Assembly (NCBI GenBank): GCA_940671915.1
Contig: CALNVZ010002100.1
Span: 14,333,653 to 14,397,652, forward strand
DNA: 64,000 bases
DNA from: Paracentrotus lividus
Lineage: Eukaryota; Echinodermata; Echinoidea; Camarodonta; Echinidae
Direction: 5' to 3'
The translations under genes were made by a program, and so were the position numbers. Below the pieces are notes generated by a model. It saw only the letters and a list, made by a program, of their open reading frames with translations. It had not been told where the DNA came from and ran no database searches. This document shows positions 46,696 through 58,655 of this stretch, in pieces (the stretch's first letter is position 1; the number at the start of each line of letters is the position of its first letter).

Positions 46696-48992
46696 ATGGC
46701 TGAGAAGCCTGAAGAAGATCGAGCTCCTGTTCAGAACTTGACGTGTCCGTTATGTCTTGATATCTTTGACGAGGCAACCATCTTAACTTCATGCGGACAT
46801 ACCTTCTGTCGGAAATGTCTCAAGAAATACGATCTGTCACACCAAGACCTAGATCACATGGTCTGTCCATTTTGTCCATACTGCACTGCTTGTAAACGTC
46901 AGTGTGAGGCTGTCTCAATCTGCAGATCCTGTAATAACTACATGTGTGATAAGTGTAACATTGGTCATGAGCAGCTCACATCAGTCTTTGAAGGTCGTGA
47001 GATCATATTCATACAGGACATCATGAAGGGCAATGTCGGCATCGGGCATCATTCATCTGAGAAGTGTTTCACCCACAAACAAGAGAACAAAGGTATGTTC
47101 TGCGAGGGTTGCAAGGTGCATGCTTGTCTCCAGTGCGTGATCGTCGGTCATCAAACTCACAAGATCAAGAATCAGGCAGACTTCGAGCAGGACTTACGGC
47201 TTAAGGTATTAAGTTGGTTCTTATTCTTCATATTTTTGCATGTGTTTTTGGCTGATTTAACTTAGTCATATAAACTATATTAAATGGGGAGGACATTTTT
47301 ACACTCTACTCGACTCTATTTCTTTCATTTTAAGAAAAGAAAGGACGTGTAGAAATCAGAAATAAAAGGCGTGAAAGGAGGAAGTAGGTGATGAGAAAGT
47401 GGGGGGGGGGGGCGATGGAATCTGAGAGTAAAGGGTGACATTATTTTGAAAATAGAAGGATAAGAGCCAAATAACGCAGGATGCTTTGTTATTTAAGGTC
47501 ATTGTTACCGGTTCAAATGAGAGTGAAGATGACTTAAGTTCTAATTCTATACAGGTACATCTTATGATAATGTACTTAACTTTCAGGAAAATTTGGGGAA
47601 AATTCTGAGGGAAAAAGTGTGCCTAAATTGTTTTATTTCAAGTTCACTCATGCAAAAAAAAAAATCCTCTCGCTAGCGCATGAAATATTTATTATTGTTA
47701 AAAATTTAGAGGGAAGAGAGTAAAAAACATTATTTCAGAAGGATTAAAACATGCGACCCTGCCTAGATTGAAAACTGACTTGGCAATTCGAGATTAATGG
47801 CCTATTTGTGTCATTTTTAGGCAACCTCTCCCCTAAATTTTGGATAGGTAGGGGATAGGGACTGGAGCTGTGCCGGTTCCACTTACCGATCCCTCGATCC
47901 AATGACGAATCAGCATGACCAGTGCTTGTTTGGTCTCTTTGGACTTCTAAGCCTGCACACATATCTGAATCAATATGTTATTTTAATTGTTCGATTATTT
48001 TTTTTTTCCGGGTCAACGATCTCAAGAGGGCACAGAAGAAGAAGTTTCATCCTTCAGAGGATACTTCTATTGATCTAGGAAACCTCACCGAAGCTGACAA
48101 GAAACTTTTGGTGAATGGAGCTACCGGTCATGCTTCTGCAGGAGTCGTAACGCAGGAAGCAAAGAAGAATCCTGCAGATGACTCTCGTCTTGATTTAAGG
48201 AACATAAATACAGAGGCTCATCCTGAGTTACAAGTCATTCAACGTGTGGATGTAAGGAACGAAATAGAAGGAATAACTAAATACTCTGATGACAGTGTGG
48301 CTATTGTGTATGGTTATAATAAACGTCGCATAGATATCATCAGTTCATCTGGTAACACGCAGCAGTATACTAACATACCAACTGATGTTACGTGCTATCG
48401 TGTTGTCTTTCAACAAGACAGGTCGGTATGTATAACGTCGGATAGTAACATACACGTATATTCTTCCAACGGTTTCATAAAATCAACCATCCCCATCAGT
48501 GTGACAGGCTTTCCCAGTCTAAGCAAAAGCCCATCAGATGAAATCATCATAACTACGTATAATGAAAAACAAGTGTACATCTACGACCCGACGGGAAATA
48601 CACTCAGACATACCTTTCAATCGAAACACAAGGCATGGCAGACATCTGCTACCAGTTCTGGTTTGATTGTCGTGAGTTCTTGTCTCACGAATCCGAGCAT
48701 GGTGACAGTACATGACAGGGATGGGAATACTGGGCTATCTCTATTATGCGGTATCTCCATGTATCCTGTCGTGGACGAGCAGGACCGGGTGTATGTAGCG
48801 TGTGTTGATTTTAAGTCTGGTAAGGTGGTGATCAGGCTCTATGACATTGATGGTCTGAACCTCAAAGAGCGATTTGAGTTCAAGGCACTTAACCTTGAAC
48901 TTAGTGGTAGTGTTCATTTTGTTTCCCTCTCTCCAATACTGCTCGTTCTTGGTTGTCAAACAAAGCTATATTTCATCAAAGTGTCACATTAG
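46696..48992 (+). CDS. TRIM-like RING / B-box protein with C-terminal beta-propeller-like region, two exons
   Basis: Likely cytoplasmic E3 ubiquitin ligase of the tripartite-motif type. Exon 1 (46696-47205, 170 codons) starts in a good Kozak context (AATCATGG). It has a C3HC4 RING (Cys17, 20, 33, His35, Cys38, 41, 57, 60), a B-box 1-like cluster (Cys63, 66, 76, 79, 84, 87, His91) and a B-box 2 (Cys124, His127, Cys136, 139, 144, 147, His152, 155). It ends AAG with donor GTATTA, phase 0. Exon 2 ends at the TAG at 48990. Its first canonical acceptor gives a start at 48027; homology-like VNDLK codons just upstream (48012-48026) suggest the original exon began at 48012, where GG replaces the AG. 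The C-terminal 260 residues form repeated beta-blade-like units (VAIVYG, IHVYSSNG, VYIYDPTGN, VTVHDRDGN, IRLYDIDG), as in NHL-type TRIMs. Odd points: a two-residue RING to B-box linker and a coiled coil reduced to perhaps 30 residues. Predicted length is about 491 residues. It may be a functional lineage-specific gene or an early pseudogene. Confidence 0.85.
47206..48011. other. Intron of the TRIM-like gene
   Basis: About 800 bp between AAG/GTATTA and exon 2. It contains a G-run at 47401-47412 and A-runs. A T-rich polypyrimidine tract (47980-48007) directly precedes the altered acceptor. No coiled-coil coding frame hides in it. Confidence 0.6.
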
Positions 48993-49006
48993 TGTGATGA
49001 TTTCTT

Positions 49007-49009
<3 letters not shown>

Positions 49010-49049
<40 letters not shown>
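49010..49049 (+). repeat. Run of 40 T just after the TRIM-like stop codon
   Basis: Pure T homopolymer 17 bp after the stop. As T, not A, on the sense strand it is not a retroposition tail of this gene; it could be the inverted tail of another element. Confidence 0.9.
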
Positions 49050-49051
<2 letters not shown>

Positions 49052-50447
49052 ACATGTGCGCTTTAAAAATGGATTTCGTGCTTTTAAATTTTATATATTA
49101 TTGTTGATTTTTTTACTAAACTCTGACTAATGTTGTCCTCTACATATGGCCCAAATCGCCAACTGTTAAAGAACTTTGGGGACTTGAATTAATAATTGGC
49201 CAGAATCGTGATTTTTTAACCAACAATAATTACCCAACTAGCTGTTCTATCCAACTAAATATTTCCCAACATCTTTTTAATGTGCGTATAGAAGTGTAAA
49301 CTGGGAAAATCTGTTATGGAAATTGGTCTTTATCCATTATTTCAAGTATCAAACAACCAAAGTGAAACCACTATAAGGTAAACACCTGAAAGTTTACATT
49401 ATTTCAAATACTGTATTTAGAGGCTAAATATTCAATGATATATATTGATTGTATTTTTCCTTCGTTTTTAATAATTACTAAATAATCTGTATGGTATGGT
49501 ATGGTTTTATTTTCCGTATAAAAATCAAACTGATACATGATACAGAATAATAATAATGACATAATACAAATACGGAGGGAACACTCTATTCAGAACATTA
49601 ATACAACGGCTCTGTTCTTCCTAGATTATGTTTACGTTTAACATTTCATGAGTCAAGTTTGCTGAATACCATGATCGTGAACACTATATTGTAACTGCTT
49701 ATCGCATGTAACATGTATAATTACATGACAATGTTACATGATATCCGAAAGGTGTTTTTTTTTCCCCTAACATTCTGGAAACAAAATTGTATTTGCACAA
49801 TAAATAATATAGCTTATTGTTATACATGCCATTAAAAAAAAAATTTAAAAAAATCGATCCTAGCAGATCTCCGTCATTTCAAGAGGATAAACATTTTAAG
49901 GAACGCTTCCGGTTTATTATATCCATACTTTGTTCTTGTTGTTTATTCATTCTGTTCTAATGTATTTTTTGTTCACCAGACTCACGTAGAGAGGAATGTA
50001 ATTGTATGATTGGTTTAGATTATATTTTGATTGACAAAAGAAGTCAGTCACTGTGAATAACGCTGAAGATTCATGATCACATGCTTTAAAAAGAAATATG
50101 TAATATAAAAACAAATTCTCATGACAATAATCTAGAAAATATGGTAAAATTGATTTCATTGGATTTTTGGTAATATTAAGTGATAAAAGAAATAGCAAAT
50201 TATGAAACAGGGGGAATATAAATACAACGAAACTTGATATTATATCAAACAAGGTATACGTATTCTTCTTTTTTTTTTCCCTTCTTCTTTTTTTTTTATT
50301 TACGGGGGCAAAAAGGTACGTCAATTTTTTTTCACGCACGCCAAGCGAGCAGAAAGGTAATCAAATTTAAGCGGTAAACGGGGGATGGGGGGGGGGGTTG
50401 TAAATGTTTCGGTCTTCGGCCGTGAAGAAGGTCACCATATTATTACC
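49050..50447. other. AT-rich non-coding DNA
   Basis: TGGTATGGTATGGTTTTATTTTCCGTA near 49491 may be a retroelement-like remnant. Poly-T/C tracts lie near 50265-50300 and a G-run at 50388-50398. No polyadenylation signal for the TRIM-like gene could be assigned. Confidence 0.4.
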
Positions 50448-51403
50448 TAGGGTACATTGCAGGTAATTGGGCCCCCTAACTCATTTACTTAATTTACATA
50501 AAATTACAAAATGACACACAGTCTAATCTTGTTTATATGAATCAATAACTACTGCTCAAGCTTTTATTGTGAAGAAAACCATTATCACCACCCCCCTTGT
50601 CTGCAATATTCAAATGTTGACGTCATCACCAAAGTGCCCATATTACCTGCATTGTGCAGGTAATATGGCATATGTATTATTGTATTATTTAAAAACTACA
50701 ATGACTCTACTATGTCTGGAATTGCTTAAAATCGTTGAAAATCATTAATTTTCCAGATATCATTTTGAAAATTATAAGACCGTTGCAGTAAATACTTTGA
50801 CTATATATTTCATTGTTTTGTATTCTGTATTTATTTCTTTTAAAATATTATTTAAATATTATTTCATTATACAAATCAATATGGCCTACAATAAGTTATA
50901 TTATTGATTATATACTGTGAATATACCCAACAAAATTGTAGCAAAGGATTGATGCTCATCCCAATACTAAGTACCAGAATAATTTCCGCCTTTTGGACGG
51001 CCCATATTACCTGCACTGATGTTGCTATTGTCAAGGCAAGCATTCATGACACATAGCACCCTTCACTACAACCAAATTTACCTGTACACGCTAGTATGAT
51101 CAAAATGAAACTGTAGTTTACTAAAATATACACAATTGAGGTTACCCCCCTCAAACACTCTTTCACCATCCCATTGTGTGAAATATCAATTTACATCAGT
51201 GTAAAAAAAATGCCCGTAAGTTTTACCTACCTTGTTGGTTTTCAGCAATTTTTCTCAGAGAATTTCGGCTCGATGCTCTCACGATGATAGATTTTCGTAT
51301 ACAGTTCATATGAACAACATTATGGCGCTCACGCCGGTCACGACATGATTTTCTTCAGGTGGCACATATTACCTTCTGGCCCATATTACCTGCATGTACC
51401 CTA
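50448..51403. mobile_element. 956-bp inverted-repeat element with TA flanks and reiterated CCCATATTACCTGC motif
   Basis: TAGGGTACATTGCAGGTAAT, then TGGGCC at 50448-50473, is mirrored by GGCCCATATTACCTGC, then ATGTACCCTA at 51378-51403. The subterminal word GCAGGTAATATGGGC recurs inside in both orientations (50637-50670 and 51000-51017). No transposase. Architecture resembles the 10046-11091 element. Confidence 0.8.
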
Positions 51404-52040
51404 TAGGGGTACATATGAGGTTCGATAATCGGGCTCGAAGAAATTGATAACGCGCTCACAAAAAAAAAAAAAAAAAAAAAAAAGTTCCGTGTACAAAAGG
51501 AATGCATTTTTATTTTTTCTGGCAATCTTACGAGGCGCCTGCACCCTCCGCCCCCTGGATCCTCGCCTGTGTATAAATAAAATGGTACAACCGGGGAAAA
51601 ATATTTACGTAAGAAATATTCTGTTACAATGTGTTTGTGAAGTATTGTGTTAAAGTCAATATATTTGCCTTTCTTATACACGTTTTTAAAAATGTAATTT
51701 GCCTCTGTCAAACAAAAATTATGCTAATTTTTGTGTGAAGAGAAGAAAAGAGATGTGAAATTACACAAATACGTTGTTTCGAAGCGCTGAGATATGGTTG
51801 TGCAAAACTTACATAAAGCAATAGAAAAGCGTGCGCAAAATAGATTTTTCGTGATTGCAGAAAACTGATGATATCTCAAGAAAAAAAAATGCAGAAGAAA
51901 GCCTGATAGACCTACTTTATAAAAATATCAAACATTTTTAGATAGTGTTTGATATTTTTGGCAATTTTTTTTCTCATTTTGGGTCCCCCCCTTTTTTTTT
52001 TTTACCTTGCCAACTAAGACCCTTCTTAATCCTAATACTA
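51404..52040. other. Non-coding DNA with a solo hAT-like end
   Basis: A-run at 51461-51483. CCCCCTGGATCCTCGCCTGTG near 51551-51571 resembles a hAT-type terminus. Nothing else was supported. Confidence 0.35.
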
Positions 52041-52514
52041 CGAAACGCGTCTGAGGTGTAAGGTTGTTACTGGTCTTTCACTTAAGATCTACGTTTAAGA
52101 TTACAAACTTTGGTCTTTTGTCTAGGGGAGGGGTTAAATTAAAAGTGTGACTTGTGAAAAATGAAATATTTTATTCCCTCTTTTATGGTAAAAAATAAAA
52201 AATAAAGAACAACAACCTTAACCCTTAATTATCATTTTTGCTAACATTTTGTTTCAGCCTTAATGACAAGGATGTACATTAAATGGTAGCTGTAATTTAT
52301 TTTCCATTATGTTTTATGTTTTGCTGAGATTCTACAAGACATTTCTGGGGAAGTTGGAAATATCCATTCTGAACAAATTATCAAAATCAATTTTGAACCC
52401 CAATCAAAATAAACAAATTTTTCCTTTTAATAAACAATATACCTAAGCCTGTAGCCATAAGCCTAGATTTAACTTAAAGAACAATAAAAACTCTATACCT
52501 CAGACGCGTTTCTT
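52041..52514. mobile_element. Foldback MITE of about 470 bp
   Basis: GAAACGCGTCTGAGGTGTA at 52042, then GTTGTTA...TCTTTCACTTAAG, is the inverse of CTTAAAGAACAATAAAAAC, then TATACCTCAGACGCGTTTC ending at 52512. The interior is non-coding. Confidence 0.75.
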
Positions 52515-53188
52515 GATGGGAGGCCTGAGGGGGGCTTGGTAAGCATGGTAAACAAAACGGGCCCCAGAGTGAAAAACAAATAGCAAAACTTTGGCATTGT
52601 AGGGGTTGAAAAACTTCTTTTTAATCAATCCCCGGGGCTGGGTTGAGCAACGTCCTAGATATAGCCAGGTTCACAAAAAGTGAAAGCGGGGACAAATATA
52701 TTTCAAGAAATTAAAGCTGGAGGAAAATGATGTGACTAGTGCAAAAAAAAAAAAAAAAAAAAAATGATATCAAAACTTTATTTTGTCAACAGTGTATTTT
52801 AAATAATACATCGTGAGAGATCATGTACAGGATCAGAACAGAAATGAGCGTTGGAGAGAGACAAAAAAATAGGGATAGAAAGAGATTGAAAAGGAGGTAG
52901 AGAGAGGGAGAGAGAGAGAGAGAGAGAGAGGAGGAGGGTTCATTTTTATTGCTACTCGCAAGTTTGACGCCTACATTGGCGATCCTCAGACAACTATATA
53001 TATGAATCACAGTTGATATAAAGAAGAATGCCCCAAAAACATAAAATTATAGATTTTATAATAAAAAGGAGCATAGCTCTCAAAACTGAAAGGTGAAGTC
53101 ACACTCTTCGTCAGTGCTCATGAATTGACAAAAAGATGAGAGAGATAATTTCTTTAAGCGAAATAAATAATGATAGACGAATCGAAAC
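52515..53188. other. Non-coding DNA with A-run and GA microsatellite
   Basis: A-run at 52743-52764; (GA)n at 52898-52932. Nothing else was supported. Confidence 0.5.
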
Positions 53189-53246
53189 ATAGCTCTTTTA
53201 TTCCTTTTATTGCGAGCTTTCGGCCATCAATACGGCCTTCATCAGG
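53189..53246 (-). ncRNA. Hammerhead-ribozyme-like core (Penelope-like-element type)
   Basis: On the minus strand CTGATGA (53245-53239) is followed by a stem II (AGGCC, loop GTATTGAT, GGCC), then GAAA (53221-53218), then a stem III GCTC...GAGC (53217-53214 with 53195-53192) and TA. This is the order and spacing of the hammerhead core: CUGAUGA, stem II, GAAA, stem III, UH. Known: such motifs lie in the terminal repeats of Penelope-like retroelements and in retrozymes. The expected stem I pairing across the cleavage site is not evident, so activity is doubtful. No reverse transcriptase or GIY-YIG frame was found next to it. Confidence 0.45.
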
Positions 53247-53334
53247 CCTACAAAATGAAACGAAATTTGAAACGAAGTTGTTGACAAACAAAAGTTGTTA
53301 TATACAATCAAAATTTAACATATATTTGTTAATG

Positions 53335-53765
53335 TCTAAGAAGGAGATAGAGAGATAGACAGAGAAAGAGAGAATGAGTGTAGAAAAACATACATAAAGT
53401 GACAATGAAAATAAAAAGGCGTAATTATCAAGAAACAGTGGGACAGAGAGAGAGAAGAGAGGGGGGGGATTAAAGTGAAAAGGTAGTAGTGAATGGAAGA
53501 AGAAAGAGAGAGAGAAGAGGTGGGGAATAAGATGAAGATAGAATATATATTGTGTTGCTACAAAGGGCATAGAGAAAGAAGAATAATGGACAATATTGAA
53601 TTCATTTAGAAAGCGGTATACAGCAATCGGACTGATACAAAATATTAAGATCGATTACATTACACAGAAAACCAAAGCATGACAGGAGACTGGGAAGGAG
53701 AGGAGAGAGAGAGAGAGAGAAAGAGAGATGGAGAGAGAGAAGAGAGAGAGACGGAGATGATTTTA
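53335..53765 (+). repeat. GA microsatellite region
   Basis: (GA)n and GAGAGAG tracts at 53345-53375, 53448-53460, 53500-53518 and 53700-53755. Minus-strand Ser/Leu-rich frames are artefacts. Confidence 0.85.
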
Positions 53766-55710
53766 GAGAAAGAATGTCAGTTTTGTTCGTGACGTATGAT
53801 AAGTTTGGAGGGATGCTAAGGTTTTGTTCAAATAGCCAGGGTTCTCTTTGATGATGAACATCTCCTTCTGTCACGATTTGTACACAAAGTTGATTTATTT
53901 TCCATCGCCCCGTCGACAGTAGAGACACGTTGAAACTCTGTCTCATCATTCGGTCATCATAAGATTTCATTCCATTTTCGTAATATTCTGATGTCACATC
54001 GTGTAAATATAAAAGCCTTAAAAACCCCAATAAAAACAGCGCCAATAAAGTCAATTGGTAATTTGCTTAACAAAAATGTCAAGCCTTCAAACTGGTTAAT
54101 ATTAGGTACCCTCTTTTATTATTTTAAACAAAGTTCAACATTCAGTTCATAAAAGTGCACCTCTTTATACGTGATTTGCAAGATGATGTTAAATTAACAA
54201 ACTGCTGTCTACGGGATCAATAAATGATATGTCAATGTTAATCCTAAAAGTGCTTTGAATTAATTTAAAAACAAAACAAAACAAACAACAAACAAAAAAA
54301 ACAACAAAAAAACAAGTCACTGATACCTCATTTTTATACCAGACAAAAATCTGTTATCTGGTCAAAACGTGTCACAGCCATAAACTCCCAGGTCAGAAAT
54401 GAGCCTTAAATTATTCATATAAATAGCAAATCAGGCGGGGGAAACCCAAGGAGTCAGGTCACGAAATCATTAAAAAATATAAAAAGTTTAAAGATATAAA
54501 TAAAAAACATCAACCTTTACAGCGAATGTTGTTAAAAACCCGGCTAACAGTTTGGTGATTACTTCGTAATTCTCTCCCGTACCGCGTATGTTTCACAAAT
54601 TTTCCAACTCCGCCTTTAATTTAATGATTTAAAACTCGAATTGCGTCTGGCGGATATAAATAGACGTCCAAAAAAGTAAGGGGTGGGTAGGCAGGGGGGG
54701 GGGGTGCCATAATACTTGATAAAAGAAAAAATCACCTGTTTCTATGACTTATCTTTTCTTTTCAATAGACACGTCACGAATAGAACACTCTGAATAGGTA
54801 TAAATATTGTTTTGTTGCTGCTTCTATTTATCACGCCTGCCTTTTTGTACGCGGCAAAAACGTGACTCATTCTTATATTTTCTATCGTGTATCTAAAACG
54901 GCTCGTGTTATAATTACGAAATCCTAACGTGTCATAGAATCCCTACTTTATTTAGCACCATCTATCAACTCTGCCTACTTTGAGTCCATTATTTAAAATC
55001 CCATCTCGTCTTTTTTATAAAAGCCGGAGTCCATCCTTAAGTCGCCCTATAACCATCATAAACGAGTGTTCATCTTTTGGTTGATAGTTGCGAGACCATT
55101 TTATCATCATTAATTTTATCGCGATGAGTTTGTATAGATTCCGCGCCTTTTTCTGAAAAGCATATGGCCTGTTCTCACCCGCATATTATACATGTATACG
55201 CGTATGCTCTCCTTTATAATGATTATCCCAATTTTTTCTTTCTTTTTTTTCTTTAAAGAAGAACATACCTTTTTTGAGGCGAGGACGTTATATTTGATTA
55301 ATCCATGTAGTAAAAACGTTTATTCGAAAATTATTTTTCATTGTATTTCCCCCTTCAAAAGAATCGTGTTTTATTAAGATTTGTTAAACACTGCACTATT
55401 TTGCTCAATGACAAAAAAAAACAAAACACGCATGTTTGATTCGTTTAGAATGACAGTAGGTCTACATTTTAGATATTATCGTTTGAAATTGTTATATAAC
55501 AATATTTAAATTACCTTAAATTTACGAAACTGAATAACCATTAAAATCTAATAATAATCCTATTTCGAATCCCTAATCATTCGTCATGTTCGTATAGGCT
55601 TGAACTTATAACGACCACATCTTGATCCAACATGATTGAATGTGTACACGTTTGCGTATGTTGAAAGAACTATCAATCATCATTTTACCGAATCGTTTTA
55701 TTCTCTTGAA
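53766..55710. other. AT-rich non-coding DNA
   Basis: A-rich AAAC-type low complexity at 54270-54315 and a G-run at 54697-54706. The minus-strand frame at 53770-54054 was considered and rejected. Nothing else was supported. Confidence 0.45.
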
Positions 55711-56165
55711 AGGATAACAAAGAGAGAGAGAGAGAGAGAGAGAGTAAGCGACAAAGAGAGAGAAATGAACACGAAGAGGTGATACGGGAAAAAAACAAAA
55801 GGGAGAGAGAGAGAGAACATCAGAGCTTCTGGTGCTGGAAAAAAAAACTAAGTAAAAAAGAGTAAGAGAGGGGGAGGGAATAAATTTTGTTAAAAGGAAG
55901 TCAAGAAAGAGAGAGAAATAATGTAAAAAGAAGGAGAGAAAGTTGAGCTGAACCACAGAGAGAGGGGTTAGAGGAGGAGGAGGAGGAGGATAGGAGAAAA
56001 AGAGAGTAAGATATTTATATGAAGAAAGGGGCAGAGAACGATAGATAGAGAAAGGTTAATAGATAGAGAGAGAGAGAGAGAGAGAGAAAGAGGGATAGAG
56101 AGAGGGAGAGAATGGAATATAGGGGGAGGATGTAGAGAAAGGAGAGATAGAGATGAGACATAGTT
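55711..56165 (+). repeat. GA / GGA microsatellite region
   Basis: (GA)n at 55719-55745 and 56060-56100, and (GGA)n at 55971-55992, with interruptions. Minus-strand Ser/Leu-rich frames are artefacts. Confidence 0.85.
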
Positions 56166-58529
56166 TTAAAAAAAGTAAAGGAGTATGTATATGCCACAAT
56201 AGTTTAACATCAGCGTTAGATCATTGACATCCACACACGCACTCATGGTTACTGAATGATTACGCCAGGGTTAAGCGGTTTGCCCCCGCCCCACTAATTT
56301 ACTACCCCTTATACATCATTTAGACACAATTGACTTAATTCATTGCCATTTCATTGCCTCGCATTTCTAGTCATTAACAATTTACCCACATGGATTTTTA
56401 GGGCACAAAACTTAACATTGATAAATGTAAAGCATTGTCTACCGGTCCACGAGGTATAATATAAGTTAACGACTCCAGTAAGTCTGTGCCGGAAATACAC
56501 CAATATTGCACGTTCGCATACCCCACTGCGGACTACATCTTTTGTGCTGACTCATCCCCGTTTGGACAGAAGAATATCAATTGTTTGACAGAAGTGGACA
56601 GCACGGAATTGGACAAAATCCAATATTTAAGTTTCAGTCTGTACTTTGATACCCTTTGAGTTGATTGTTTTTGTAATTTGACAGATCCGTTAAAGATTGG
56701 AGTACTTTAAGCAACGGGAAAACTATTTTGATAGGTCTCGGCATAAAACTGATAGTTTACAATTGGTTTTGTATGACATGCAGGCAGTGGCAGTAAATGA
56801 TACTACTTGTTGAACAGTTATGAAAATGTCAGATGTATTTTAGAATTGGAAAACAAAGAGTTTCGATGCATGAGAGAGATGACTGAATGATGAAAGAAGA
56901 TATATGACAGAATCAGAAAAAGTGATAGTGATACTACAGTCAAATCTTGTCATAACAGGATCTTGTTTATGTACATTGTTTGTGATGTTGACGAAGTAAC
57001 ATTGTAAGTTCTACGTTTGCCACTACCACGAGATTGACTATTTGGTTACAGTACAAACTTACGTCGTTAATAATGATAGGAACAAACAAAAATAAGATAT
57101 TGAATTTCCATTGTATTTTAAAGATATATGTCATGTAATGTGAGATGAACTATTTGAAAAATATAAACTTCACGATCGATGCATTTGGAGTGAATAACTG
57201 ATTACAGAGAAATTTAATGAAAATGTGCCATATTAATCAAATCACCTTGAATTGAAATAAAAGATAATTATATTCGGTTAACCGGTGGTGATGATTTGAA
57301 TGTCTACTTTTGTACTATAATATTCTTGTTTGGGGGGAATCTTGAAGAAAAAAATGCCTATATCGTAAATTATATTGTACTTGTTCTCAATATGCAAAAT
57401 GAAAAACTTTATGAAAAGTAGAGCCAAATCCAGAATTTTGCACAAAGTGTGGAGGGGTTGGAGATGACAATTTTCTTGTACCGTAGTGTTGCCCAAAATA
57501 AATTATACCTTGCAAGTGAAAAATGTTTGAACTTTCCTTCTTTACTTGGTTAACATAGAAGTAAGGATTATTTTCGAAGTGGATATTTTGTCTAGCATTT
57601 ATGTGTCATGTCCGACAAAGTCTCACATCTTTTTTCTGTTATAATTCGACCGTTACTTTTCGACATTGGAAGAGTTTGACTCATCGTTATTACATGTACG
57701 TAATCATAAGACCGAAACGTAATTTCGCAACAAGATGCTATTATGCCAATAAAGGTGAATTAATTATATTTGAATAAGCACCTGAGACATTACGGTAACC
57801 CATTTTTTTTAGAGAGAGAACCATTTAAATATGAATTAAATGAGTCATATTGTCGGAAGAAATTGGAATAAGTTTTTTAATTGAGCCAACTTTTCAACTT
57901 CACACATCTTAGATGGAAATGTAAAAGATGGGAAAATCTGTCAAAAAGGAGTTAAATTTAAAAGCAAAATTGAGATCGAAATGTTTTTTTTTTTTAATTT
58001 CTTTTATTTGATAATTTGTATTCTTTGAAAGAAAATAGACGTCGGAGAAGTTAATAAATGAATAAAAAATAATAATATTGTCCGTAGAGTTTAATAGTTA
58101 AATTGTACACGGTATGTTAGAACGAAAAATAAATTGTATGAACAAACACAACAATAAGTAATGTTTATGAATTTCTTATATATTATGAGGAGAAAGGGGA
58201 AAGGTTTATAATTAAAGATAAAGCTGAATAACAAGAAAATGTTTAACAAAAAATAAAATAAAATTATATATTATATACATTGCTAACTTTGAAGTTTTAA
58301 AGATTAAAACGTGTATAGTATCATGGAAGAACGCGTTCAAGAGTAAGATGAATATACAGGTATTATTTCGAAGATAAAACAACTTATAAAATTAAAGAAA
58401 CGTGTTTCAGAGGAGAGAGTGTGAACGCGTTCACGAATAAGACAAACCGGAGGCTCTTAAAGATACGCCAGCATGGAGATTGACAAGATGCAAAGACCCA
58501 CTCTCCATAGAGGATAACACACCAAAATA
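56166..58529. other. AT-rich non-coding DNA, nothing recognised
   Basis: No supported repeat, exon or inverted structure. Confidence 0.45.
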
Positions 58530-58655
58530 ACCAATAAGCGAAAGAAGCTTTGAGTTTCCGGTCAGTGATTACCATGGCAACGTGCTACAGGGGTGTTTAT
58601 CGTCTGCTTGTAACTCAGAATTCTAATCGAGATTCTGCGGTTTCCCGCCATTTGG
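58530..58655. promoter_or_regulatory. Candidate regulatory cluster: CCAAT, X-box and E2F-like sites
   Basis: AACCAATAAG near 58528, ATTACCATGGCAAC at 58568-58581 (RFX X-box-like, GTTGCCATGGTAAT on the minus strand) and TTTCCCGCC near 58641 (E2F-like) lie within 130 bp in a locally CpG-richer stretch. Such combinations occur in promoters of ciliary or cell-cycle genes. No exon is recognised on either side, so this remains a candidate. Confidence 0.3.

Noticed and set aside
49005..49050. T-run after the TRIM-like gene as evidence of retroposition
   Set aside because: A retrocopy would have A on the sense strand, and the gene retains an intron-like interruption with a GT donor.
53602..54054. 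A 150-codon minus-strand frame with a hydrophobic start
   Set aside because: Its second half is GA-microsatellite translation, and the first half has no recognisable domain or splice or promoter support.
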